From NCBI RefSeq assembly GCF_022458985.1, contig NC_061783.1:216413-280412 (forward strand): DNA of 64,000 nucleotides. Direction: 5' to 3'. Position numbers and translations under genes: made by a program. This DNA is from Mugil cephalus. Taxonomy: Eukaryota; Chordata; Actinopteri; Mugiliformes; Mugilidae. Positions 37,131 through 48,167 of this stretch are shown piece by piece. The notes under the pieces are model-generated. The model was not told the DNA's origin. It saw only the letters and a program-made list of their open reading frames with translations, and searched no databases. Positions within the stretch are counted from its first letter, which is position 1. Each line of letters starts with the position of its first letter.

Positions 37131-38506
37131 CACTGGTGATCAAAATTAGAGAACGATTTATAAACAACAGATTTTTTCTGAAATAATGTCATCTTCAGTG
37201 CTCAGCAGTTGAAGGACTTTTTGTCATGTCTATACCATGCTACTAGAACATTTTCCACAAAATAACTACGGAATTTCAACAAAAAACATTATGTAGCAGA
37301 AAACACACTGATCAAAATTAGAGAACACTTTCAGATACCTCCCAGTTATTGGTGTTAATCTGGCACCTGGTGCTATTTTCCTTGATTATCTGTCAACCCC
37401 TATTTAACTGGCAGCCTAACTTCCAGTTTCACTGACTCTGCAAGATGGTGGGCCGTTCTAAAATGACTGAAAGCCTCCGGCAGCAGCTTGTCCAGATGAA
37501 GGCCAAAAGGATGAGCATATCATCCATAGCAAGACAAGTTGGTCGTTCCAAATCTGTGATTTCAAGAATATTGAATCTTTACAACATCACAAACTCATTC
37601 AAGAAGGCTGGTCGTCCACAGAAGAGAAATGCAAGAGAGGACAGGATACTGCGGAGGATCTCAATGGGCAATCGTTTCCACACTGCAGCTGGAATTGCTC
37701 GCTAGTTCAGTGCTGAACAGGGTAAGGATCTGTCTCGTCATACAGTGTCTCAACATTTAAGAGCATTTGGACTGAAAACCCATTCTGCTGTGACCAAACC
37801 TCTCATTAGCAGAAAGAATCAAAAGGCTAGACTAAGCTTTGCTGAGGAGCATGTTGTGTGAACAGAGGAGAATTGGTCACTTCAGTGATGAAAGCAAGTT
37901 GAATTTATTTGGGTCCGATGGGAAACATTATGTGCGGTGACAAACTGGAGAAAAACTGAACTGTAAAGAAGTCAGTGAAATTTGGAGGAGGAAGTGTCAT
38001 GGTTTGGGGCATGTTTTCTGTAGCAGGAGTTGGGCCTCTTATACAGCTACATGGCACAGTGAATGCAAATGTTTATCAGACCCTTCTTCAACAACATATG
38101 GTTGCTTCCCTGCGTTCATCACCCAATCAGCCTGCAGTATTCATGCAGGACAACGCTCCATGTAGGCAAAACAGGTAAAGCAGTTCCTTGAAACTGAAAA
38201 ACACTGAAATAATGACATGGCCTGCCCAGAGTCCTGATCTCAACCCAGTGAGAACCTCTAGAAAATCCTTGGTGACAAAGTTATGGCCAAGAAACCCACT
38301 ACAGTCACTGAACTGTGGAGAAGTCATTGTGTTTTCTGCTACATAATGTTTTTTGTTGAAATTCCGTAGTTATTTTGTGGAAAAAGTGTTCTAGTATCAT
38401 GGTATAGACACGACAAAAAGTCCTTCAACTGTTGAGCAGTGAAGATGACATTATTTCAGAAAAAATCAGTTGTTTATAAATCGTTCTCTAATTTTGATTG
38501 CCAGTG
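37131..38506 (+). mobile_element. Tc1 element with long ~200-bp inverted ends, dead
   Basis: The ends are CACTGGTGATCAAAATTAG and its complement, with TA at 37129-37130 and 38507-38508. The left inverted repeat (37131-37330) holds the TGATCAAAATTAGAGAAC box twice, at its outer and inner ends, an IR/DR layout of two transposase sites. The transposase starts at ATG 37445: SISSIARQVGRSKSVISRIL and KKAGRPQKRN (paired-like DNA-binding), stop at 37703, then GGGSVMVWG and FMQDNAPC with the second Asp (38140-38160). The right end has lost its inner box and the end of the gene (junction near 38327). Many stops. Confidence 0.88.
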
Positions 38507-39380
38507 TAGACATAAGGAGATAAGTTTTGTTTGTGAATGGGGGTTCTTGGGGATGAGAACCATATATAAGGTGAGTGTGGGAGCTTAACGAGAGAGAGGA
38601 TTCAACAATTGGCCAGAAGCTCTTTCAGATTCGGCAAGAGTTTTGGCTCCGTGAGGGAGCATGCAGACGTCTTTGTGGTACTTGGAACTGGAAATGTCCT
38701 CATCCTCGGTACTGGCCTTGGCCTCGGCCTCTCTGCAGGTGATTGGAGGCAGGTGGGCTCCTGACCTTTCCATGTCCTCTGGTGTGAATTAAGACTAACT
38801 CAATAATAATTGCTTTAAATTGAAGAAAACTTTATTTATCAGTTTTTATGTGACATTTGTTGGCCCCTGGAAATCTGGAGGCCCTAGGCAATTTCCTGTT
38901 TGCCTAATGGTAAGTCCATCCTAGACCTGTCTACTATACTAAAATTCAAAAGGTCATTTACCAGATGCCAGCTCGTAAAACTAACTAGACGTAAGGAGAT
39001 AAATTTTGTTGGTAAGCCCGCCCTAGACCTGTTTACTACAGTGCTGAGGATCTAGAGCGGTTAGAAAAACAGAATTTTGGCACTGATGCCGGGGAAAGCA
39101 TAGCGGCTGTCTTGTGAGGCTGAGGGCTGGGCTGGTACATCCTGATCGAGGCGGAGTTAGGGCTGGGCCTTGCCTGTGCTTCTCTCGATGTTACCTGGTT
39201 CCCGTTGCAGCCTGTTTGGTCTCGGTGGCGGGCTCGGATGTGGTGTTCCAGCCTCGCGGACCGTGCTCTCCTTGTCTCCACTAGCGAAGAGTGAATCTGG
39301 GGGTCCTGTGGCCTCTGTATCAGGCCTCCTCGTCAGCTGTTCGCTCTGACCCGCCAGCTCCTGCCAGGTTTAGTCTTATC
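38507..39380. other. Duplicated host sequence with an unoccupied Tc1 target
   Basis: Bases 38945-39010 repeat the left and right flanks of the Tc1 at 37131 but join them directly at a single TA (38986-38987). The phrase TAGACCTGT-TACT recurs at 38922 and 39025, so the flanking DNA is locally duplicated. No gene is supported; short antisense ORFs here are not convincing. Confidence 0.6.
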
Positions 39381-41868
39381 AGTGCCAGATCACTTGAATC
39401 CTATCCTTAAGGATTTCTTCATATCATGGGAACTGGATTTCCTCTTTATCTCCAAAACTTGGCTGGGTGTTGGTGAGTCCAGTGTCTTTACAGAACTTTT
39501 ACCTGACAAGTCCTGTTATTTTAATTCTCCTCAGACGTCTGAGGAGGAGGAATTGCGACTGTTCTTAAGAGTGACTTTAAATGCAATCAGATATTGCTGT
39601 CACCGTCTTTCACCAGCTTTGAACTGAGTCTGTTTGAGCTGGGGCATTCTCACACGATGTTGTGTGCCATGGTTTATCGGCCTCTTAAATACAACAGAGA
39701 CTTTTTAACAGATTTTTCTGTATAACAAAGTTATGGCCAAGAAACCCACTACAGTCACTGAACTGTGGAGGAGACTGGAAGAAGAGCGGACCAAAATCAC
39801 ATCAGAGCAGAGACCTTTTCCATGCTACAGTCATTGTTGTTCTCTAATTTTGATCAGTGTGTTTTCTGCTACATAAGGTTTTTTGTTGAAATTCCATAGT
39901 TATTTTGTGGAAAAAGTGTTCTAGTATCATGATACAGACACCACAAAAAGTCCTTCAACTGTTGAGCAGTGAAGTTGACATTATTACAGAAAAATAATAA
40001 TAAATAATTTTGATTGCCAGTGTAGACGTAAGGAGATAAGTTTTATTAAGTTTTGTTTTGCCGATAAACAAATACAACAGAGACTTTTTAACAGATTTTT
40101 CTGTATTCTTGTCTGATATTATGCTCAAGTATGACCGGGTCCATATCGTTGAAGATTGTAATATTAATGTGTGTTGCCCTGAAAATCCTTTGGTGCTAGA
40201 CTTTTTAAATGTCACTCACTCTTTTAATCTTGTGCAGTCTGTACTTGGGCCTACACATGAACGTGGTCACACACTTGATCTTGTTTTATCTCATGGTTTG
40301 CCTGTTTTTAACCTGGAGATCTGTGATGCTTTTTTTTCTCAGATCATATGCCTGTACTGTTTGAAGCTGCTGCCTGCTGTCAACCAATTAAATCTCGCAC
40401 TGCTGCTCCTTGCACGTGTCGGGTTATTAACCCTTCCACTGCTGCTCAATTCTCAGATGCCTTCAGTCAAAACTGCATCATACCTGAATCTGTGTATGAT
40501 GATACAAAGGCTCTTAACTCATGGTTTCTCGACACCTGTCAAACTGCCATAGACATTGCTGCTCCATTAAAGACCAGACAGCGTAAAACTAAATCGGAGG
40601 CAGAGCCCTGGTTGAATGAAACAACCCATGCTGCCAGGCAGGACTGTAGAAGAGCTGAGCAAAAGTGGAAAAAGGACAAATTGCAAGTGTCTTTTCAAAT
40701 GTTGAGGGATTACTGGGGTCATTACCAATCCACTGTGAAAGAGGCTAAAAGAAAATATTTTTTCTGATATTGGCCTGTTAAACTGCCACAAGCCTTGTGT
40801 TTTCTTTAAAGTGATTGAATGCACCAGGCTGTTGGAATTGAGGCCTCCCAAGCTGTGTTAAAGATTTCTTCACTGATAAAATCACTTCTACCAGAATACT
40901 TATTTCACCTCCTGCCACTGACCCTTCAGTGTCCACCCCTTGCTCTGCTGGGTTGGACACATTTGAGCCTGTGACCCTGCCCTTTGTTCAGGAGATTGTT
41001 GGTCTTTTGAAGACCTTCAGGTTCTGCAGATGAAATTGTCCCTCCCCGACTTTTTAAGGAGGCTTTCCAGACTGTTGGACCATCTTTTCTCACAGTTATT
41101 AATCGCAATCTGTCCTCTGGAGTGGTTCCTGTTCATTTTAAACATGCCATGCCGTTGTGCAACTTTTGTTAAAAAAAACCCCGGGCTGGATCCTACTATT
41201 TTCGCAAATTTCAGGCTAATCTCAAAATTGCCTTTCCTTTCTAGAATCTGAGAAAGAGTGTCTTTTATCAGCTTATGGACTTTTTAAATGAACAAAATAA
41301 TCTTGAGATTTTCCAGTCCAGTTTTAAAACATTGCACAGCACCGAATCAGCGCTTCTAAGAGTTTATACTTTACTGTACTGTACTTTACATGGGGGTTAG
41401 TGTCTCCTCCATTGCTTGTCTGCAACTAGTGCAAAATGCTGCTTTTTCAGGTCAGCTGACCAGCTGCTCCTGTCAGCGCCTAAAGCTAGGCTTAAACTCA
41501 GAGGTGAACAAACATTTGCTGTTGCAGCTCCAAAACTATGGAATAGATTGCCACTGCACATTAGACAGAACTCCTCACTGTCTCATTTTAAATCGTTTCT
41601 TAAAACCCGCCTCTTCTCTCTGGTTTTTGAGACCTTGTAGCGTGTTGCATCTTGTGAGCAGTGCACTCTATTTTATTTATCTTATTTATTTTTATCCTAG
41701 TTTATTTGATTTTTATCTTATTTTATTTGATTTTATCTTATTTTATTACATTATCCTGTGTGCTTTATTGTTTTATTGTGCTATTTATTGTGTTTTTACC
41801 TTACTGTGCAGCACTTTGGAAACCTTGTGTTAAAATCGTGCTATATAAATAAAGTGGATCGGACTGGA
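39381..41868 (+). mobile_element. LINE of the CR1/L2/Rex group, interrupted and internally deleted
   Basis: Endonuclease pieces come first: ELDFLFISKTWLG (39430), a Gly/Glu-rich box, then after an interruption (39724-40065) VHIVEDCNINV (about 40140) and GHTLDLVLSHG (about 40270). Next is the linker (SEAEPWLNETTHAARQDCR, 40597-40655) and RT start (VVPVHFKHAMP, NFRLISKLPFLS in broken frames, 41120-41250). Most of the RT core is absent: the text jumps at about 41390 to the C-terminal LKLRGEQTFAVAAPKLWNRL (41500-41560). The 3' end has GTGCTATATAAATAAAGTGG (41840-41860). Confidence 0.8.
39724..40045 (+). mobile_element. Right end of a second Tc1 copy plus its flank, inside a LINE
   Basis: Same family as 37131. 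It has the transposase 3' part (AAAGTTATGGCCAAGAAACC at 39728), the inner box TCTCTAATTTTGATCA (39843-39858), the outer right end to 40022 and then flank TAGACGTAAGGAGATAAG, identical to the 38986 empty site. The left half is missing. Confidence 0.75.
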
Positions 41869-41989
41869 TTTATTTTTGTTTTTGGCTGTGTCATTGGTCA
41901 TTAGTTGCGTTCGGCGGAGCGGCTGTTGTGTTCCTGGGATCCTGCTAGCGCTGTCCATGTCCCCGGAGCTGCCCGGAGAAAAGCCTGAG

Positions 41990-42330
41990 AGTCCCGCTAA
42001 GCTTCAGGAGAAGTCCTGGGGATGCCAGACTGGAAGTCGGAGGTGAAGGAGCGGAGAAGGAACTTCGGGTCAGTGGTGCCGTCTGTCCTCAAGGGAATGC
42101 GAGGTCTTTGGGGGCGGGATGGATGGACTGTGTGTGCTTGATGGGACCCAGAGGGAGATTGTCTTGAGAATGAGCTTTGGAGACCTGGCTCATAGGACCA
42201 CAGTATTTCTGTGCCCGGCTTCAGACTCTACGGGCGGATGCACTCCGTTGGCGTTTACATACTTCCCCTTGGCGGACAACGACAAGGAAACACCAATTTA
42301 CGAGAAACACCACGCGATGACACGATCCAT
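41990..42330 (+). mobile_element. LINE endonuclease N-terminal fragment
   Basis: Frames give a basic stretch, VVPSVLKGNARSLG and then MDGLCVLDGTQREI, which match the start of the endonuclease ORF seen antisense at 60996-61235 (VPSVPMGNVRSL, then MDELCALVKSQREY). Later text (RETPRDDTIHAAVAMQLTKQ) fits a more distal endonuclease part. Decayed. Confidence 0.55.
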
Positions 42331-42429
42331 GCCGCTGTTGCTATGCAACTGACCAAACAATCATATCGGGCACTGTTTTTGCCAACTATTTTTGTATATT
42401 TTTTTCATAATCCTGTACATTTTTTGATT

Positions 42430-42885
42430 ACGCTCTTTATTTTTTATTTTACTCTAATCTAATCTCATCATTATATTTCTTGTGTTTACATTTATATGCA
42501 ACAAAGCTATGGGCTTAAATTTGTCTCATTAATACCTGTAAACGCACAGAGTCTGATCTACAAATATTTTTGAATGAGAAAGGTGTGTAAGGAGGCAGGA
42601 GTGTGAGAAGCCTGGAGAGTTTGCAAGATCACTTATCTGATGAGAAGGGTAAGTCCACCAAGGGCAACAAAGTTCATCCACACAATCCTTATCCAACACA
42701 TGGAACATTCCTGGGATTTCACTGGCCACTTTCCCCTAACACAGTTTAGGTGTATCCAGTGGGTTTTGGTTATAGTTCTTTATTTTCTTTGAAAGAAGTA
42801 ATTAATTAATTTCTAGATATCCCTTTAGCTGTCTTTTCTGTTCCATGCTGCTCTGGGTGATTAAGAGATTTTTTTTTTCATCCGG
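42430..42885 (+). repeat. Mobile ~430-bp repeat, copy 1
   Basis: It starts CTCTTTATTTT and runs through GTTTACATTTATATGCAACA and GGCCACTTTCCCCTAACA to GGTGATTAAGAGATTTTTTT. It is almost the same as 46318-46745. The family is unknown to me and there is no ORF of note. Confidence 0.7.
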
Positions 42886-42951
42886 TGTGTCCACTTTATC
42901 TCCCCTTATCTTCCCCTTTAGATTCCTGTCTTAGTGGAAACTCAGTTGCAA

Positions 42952-43135
42952 CCTAACTGTGTTAGGGGAAAGTGGCCAGTGAAATCCCAGGAATGTTCCA
43001 TGTGTTGGATAAGGATTGTATGGATGAACTTTGTTGCCCTTGGTGGACTTTCCCTTCACATCAGATAAGTGATCTTGCAAACTCTCCAGGCTTCTCACAC
43101 TCTTGCCTCCTTGCACACCTTTCTCATTCACCTAC
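42952..43135 (-). repeat. Mobile ~430-bp repeat, inverted partial copy
   Basis: The reverse complement of 42573-42750, differing at a handful of positions. With copy 1 it forms a near-perfect palindrome with ~180-bp arms and a ~200-bp loop. Confidence 0.8.
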
Positions 43136-43608
43136 ATCTTCACCTACAAATACCGAAAAAAATATACAGCTTGTTGTTTTGACCTTATCATTCTGGATTT
43201 ATGTGACATATTAGTTGATAGTTTTTATAATATGGCTTAAATACAAATAATTTAATTTATGGAACTGAATGTGTGAATGTTGTAACAAAGGTGGTTAAGC
43301 AGGCTAACTTAAGAATAAATTTGAATTTGACATGAAAATAATCATTTAATCTCCTGTCTAGTGCCCAAATATAATTTTGCATAAGTATACGCTACAAAGT
43401 GATATCTGAAAATGTGTTGTTTCCTGTGATCTTAAATTATTTTATTATTATTATTATTATTACTTGCATTGTCTTAATAAGAATAAATCAACATTAGTAA
43501 TATTATCCATATTATGACCACAATGCTTAAACTGACGGTGTACTGACATCATGCCAAAAATCAAGGAAGGTCATTCTTGTTGGGACGATAATATTCATTA
43601 CTCCATAT

Positions 43609-45492
43609 TAGGGGTGGGCGATATGACGATATTAAAACGTGAACGATTACAACGTGAAGACGATCTGTCAAACTGTAGAGATCGTGGGATCGTCTAGGGC
43701 AGGCATGTCAAACATACGGCCCGCGGGCCGGACCGGGCCCGTTGGGTCATTTAATCCGGCCCGGCATAAATTTCTGAGTATGTCAAAAAAAGAAGCGAGT
43801 CTCTAGCTAATTTCTATTAAAAGTTGTGATTTTTTAAAATAAATACAAACCAAATGCTCCCTCCGGCCGCTAGAGGGCAGTAAATGTGTAAAAGCGCTCA
43901 CGTCAAGCATGCGGCACTGACACGAGTTAGTCACAGGAAATAAACATTCGCAATGTGATGTGTCCAAGTAAAAGTAAACCGGCAATCTTGCTTCACCATT
44001 CACCACTACTAAACAAGTTATCGGTCAACACACCCTTCCCAAAATGGCACTGTCAAAAAAAAAGAAGAGTGGACACGGAGTGCAGAGTTTTCCAGGAGAA
44101 ATGGACCGAGAAGTATTTATTCACAGAAGTGAATGCAAAACCAGTGTGCTTGGTATGTAATCAGCAAGTTGCAGTGTTCAAAGAGTTTAATATTCGGCGC
44201 CACTCATCATAAAGACAAGTATGTCATATTAAAGACACTTAATATTGTGCAGTATATTCTCAACTTCAGTAGGCCCAGCCTAGTAGTTTGATCTGATGTA
44301 GTCTAATCTTATTGCCCATGCACTGCTATATTTTTTTTATTTTATTTTATTTTGTATTTCTTTTTTTATTTATTTCAAAGCAGTATGACAATTAAGGCGA
44401 AAATATATTTTTTATAGCTCCCACTTGAGTTTGTTAAGTGTGGTGAGTTGGTTCAGGTGTAAAACTGCATTCACTCAACTGTTAAAATAAACCAGTTGTG
44501 AACACATTCACGGCCAAACATGAAAAATAATTTTTTTTCCCATTGTTTTTGAATAAATGTGTTGTGCTTAGAAAAGATCCCTTGTCATCCGTGATTATAA
44601 TATGTAGGGTAGGCTACAAATGTAGGCTGAATGATAAAGCATAGTACTGAAAAACAAAGCTAAATATTTGGAGTTGACATTCTTTTACTGATCCGGCCCA
44701 CCTGAGAACAGAAAGTCTGGATCCGGCCCCAGAGCCAAAATGAGTTTGACATGCCTGGTCTAGGGCACATTCTATAAATTGCAGTTCTATGCTGATGCAC
44801 CGACACACCAGACGTATTACGTCATCAACCTGACCGACCAATCATAGCGAATTAGGGGCAGTGACGCGCTTTCTTACCCGCCTCCTTGTTTATGTGTGTA
44901 GCGGTAGCCGCATGGAGAGCCATGGCTGAAAGCCAAACGAACTTGGTTACTAAAAAAATCCCACTTCCATTGTATGGAATTGGTTTGGATTGCCCTCAAC
45001 TGCTGAAGCGCAGGCAAATGTTCTGTGCACAATACAGGTTCGCACAGAACATTTGCCAAACAGCGAGGGGCCCGGCGGCACTGGTACCGCAGACGGAGGC
45101 AGCAGCTAGCATAAGACCCAAACAGTTAACATTAACACAGGCGTTTAACAAAGGCACTCCGCATGACAAGTCAAGCACGCGATAAACGAGGTAATAGAAG
45201 CAGTTACCTTTTGTCTTGCAAAATATATGGTACCTTTCAAGACGGTAGAAAACTTTGTTACTACTTTTGCAAGAGTGCACTTTATTAGAATGTTGTTGTT
45301 GTTTACCTTAAACTTGATTGTTTGCACATGCAGGCAAAACTGCTACTAAAAATAAAGTCAATTAAGAAAGGTTCTTTGGACTAAATTGTCTGTTTTTCAT
45401 TTTTTCAATTTAAGATCGTGATAAAATCAAAATCGTGATTTTATTTTAAAAAAAATCACGATATGATATTTTTGCCATATCGCCCACCCCTA
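43609..45492 (+). mobile_element. hAT element (outer), BED-finger transposase start only
   Basis: The ends TAGGGGTGGGCGATATG and CATATCGCCCACCCCTA are inverted, with imperfect 8-bp duplications CTCCATAT (43601) and CTCCAAAA (45493). The only coding trace is at 44920-45185: MAESQTNLVTKK, then a frame change over the finger region, then PQTEAAASIRPKQLTLTQAFNKG, the leader of a ZBED-like hAT transposase. The catalytic domain is gone, so it is a deletion derivative. It hosts the inner hAT. Confidence 0.85.
43700..44757 (+). mobile_element. hAT element (inner), perfect 8-bp target duplication
   Basis: It starts CAGGCATGTCAAAC and ends GTTTGACATGCCTG, with GTCTAGGG on both sides (43692-43699 and 44758-44765). 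The coding start at 44044 reads MALSKKK, then a frameshift in the A9 run, then VFQEKWTEKYLFTEVNAKPVC and CNQQVAVFKEFNIRRHSS, an N-terminal BED-like zinc finger of a hAT transposase. The rest of the gene is deleted. Length 1058 bp. Confidence 0.92.
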
Positions 45493-45517
45493 CTCCAAAA
45501 AACACTGTCATTGAGTG

Positions 45518-45880
45518 CAGTCCCCTCCAAAAGTATTGGAACAGCAAGGCAAATTCCCTTGTTTTTGTTGTTGACTGGAGACATTTGGCTTAAAGATCAA
45601 ATGATGAGTATGAGACAAGAGTTTAGTCCTCTTCAGGAGGTGAAATGCATGCTCAATTATGTTCCAATAGTCTTGCTCACTTGAAAAATGGGTGGGTTCA
45701 AACAAAGGGTGGTATGTCCCGAGTTGTTTAACACATCAAGATGTAAATACCAGGAAATAAAAGCTGACATTCTGAACTCTTGTCTCATACTCATCTTTTG
45801 ATCTTAAGTCAAAATGTCTTCAGTGAACAATAACAACAAGGGAATTTACCTGGCTGTTCCAATACTTTTGGAGGGGACTG
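45518..45880. mobile_element. Tc1-type MITE, copy 1 (363 bp)
   Basis: The ends CAGTCCCCTCCAAAAGTATT and the complement are inverted; TA follows the right end (45881-45882). No transposase. It is the short form of the element at 48285-49710. Confidence 0.85.
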
Positions 45881-45982
45881 TATACAATTGAGTCCTTATT
45901 ATAACGACCAGTAAGTTGATCAGATTAGTTTTTGATGGAATACTCTGACTGACATGATATGACACAATAGGGAACAGGGTCT

Positions 45983-48103
45983 TCAGGGTTCTGTGGCCAC
46001 AGTTTCTATTGGCTCCACCTGGGGTTCAGTAGGTGGGGTGGAGATGTCCTCCACCTGCTCTGATTCTGGTTCTGTCACAACTACAGCCACCTGCTGACAA
46101 AAAGAAAAGAAAGAAAAGTATTCATATGAGATCAAACCAGATAAAATTTTACAGTAAATGGTCTTGCTTTTATATAACGCTTTTCTACCTACTCAAAGGT
46201 ACTCAAAGCACTTTTATAGTCGGAGACACATCACCCCTATTCACTCACACAAGCACACACACACACTTGGAACAACTGGGGGTTCAGTGTCTTGCTCAAG
46301 GACACTTCGGCATATGGCTCTTTATTTTGGTCTAATTTAATCTCATTTTATTTTATCTTTCTTGTGTTTACATTTATATGCAACAAAGCCATGGGCTTAA
46401 ATTTGTCTCATTAATACCTGTAAACGCACAGAGTGTGATCTACAAATATTTTTGAATGAGAAAGGTGTGTAAGGAGGCAAGAGTGTGAGCCTGGAGAGTT
46501 TGCAAGATCACTTATCTGATGAGAAGGGAAAGTCCACCAAGGGCAACAAAGTTCATCTTTGGAACATTCCTGGGATTTCACTGGCCACTTTCCCCTAACA
46601 GTTTAGGTGTATCCAGTGGGTTTTGGTTATAGTTCTTTATTTTTATTTTTTTTGAAATAAGTAATTAATTAATTTCTAGATATCTCCTTAGCTTTCTTTT
46701 CTGTTCCATGTTGCTTTGGGTGATTAAAAGATTTTTCTTCATCATATGGAACATCATATGGCACACTCTAGGGATCGAACCACAGTTTGTGGACAACCCG
46801 CTCTACCTACTGTGCCACAGCCACCCATGTAATCTCTGCTGTGGTTCATTCATGGTTAATAGACCCATGTGATGTGGTCTTTGAGTATACAATTAAGCTA
46901 CTAACAGTAATAGTAGTCTACTATTCTCAAAATATTGTTGAAATACACTATATTGCCAAAAGTATTCACTCATCTGCATTTACACACATATGAACTAAAG
47001 TGATATCCCATTCTTAATCAAAAGGGTTTAACATGCCGTTAGCTCGCCTTTTACAGCTTTATCAGCTTCAACTCTTCTGGGTCTTCACTCAAATTCATCC
47101 CAAATGTGTTGCAGTCAGGACTCTGTGCAAGCCAGTCAAGTTCTTTCACACCTTTATGGACCTCGCTTTGTGCAATGGTGTGCAGTCATGTTGGAACAGG
47201 AAGGGGCTATCCCCAAACTGCTCCCACAAAGTTGGGAGCATGGTATTTTTCAAAATATTTTGATGTCCTGAAGCATTCATATGAACTAAGGGACCAAGCT
47301 AAGTACATGAGAAACCCCACACCATAACCCCCCTCCATCAAACTTTGCACTTGCACAATGCAGTCAGACAAGTACCATTCTTATGGCAACCACCTAACCC
47401 AGATTTGTCCATCAGCTTGCTAGATAGCTTATCTCCATCGCTCACAAGCACAAATGCTTGTAATTGATTTTATACACCTGTGACCATGGAAGTAATCGGA
47501 ACACCTGAATTCAATTATTTGGATAAGTGAATACTTTTGGCAGTATAGTGTATGTTCTCTACCCCATTGACCAAGATTTAATTGTAGCAAAATTAAACCT
47601 AACCAATACAACTTTGAATGTTTTGTAACCACATTTTAGACTGACTTTATTCTTCCATAAGGGAAATTGCTTGGTCACAATAGCTCAGTCGCACATAAAA
47701 ACACTCTCGAGAATCACAGTAAAAAGAAAAAGAGGTGAAGATGGTTACAAAAGAAAAAAAAAACATATATAAGTAAAAAAATGGTAAAATAAAATACTAT
47801 AGCAAAAGCAAAAATGTACAAAATTTGTATACGAACAAATATACACGAAATGGAGACATGTAAATATATATATTATATATAGAAGGGATTAGTAATAATG
47901 TGCTAAATGTATAAATGAATAAAACAAATAATTTAAAGAATTACTTGGTATATGTATAATGCACTTGTGCAAAGTAGGATACCTGAGACGGCTCAATTGC
48001 AGTTGCAGCAGCTTGAACATCAGAAACAGGTGGGGGGCGAGTGGGTGGACTGAGAGGTCTCTGGCTAGTAGCCTGCAGGACGGACGGACGGACGGACGGG
48101 CGG

Positions 48104-48167
<64 letters not shown>

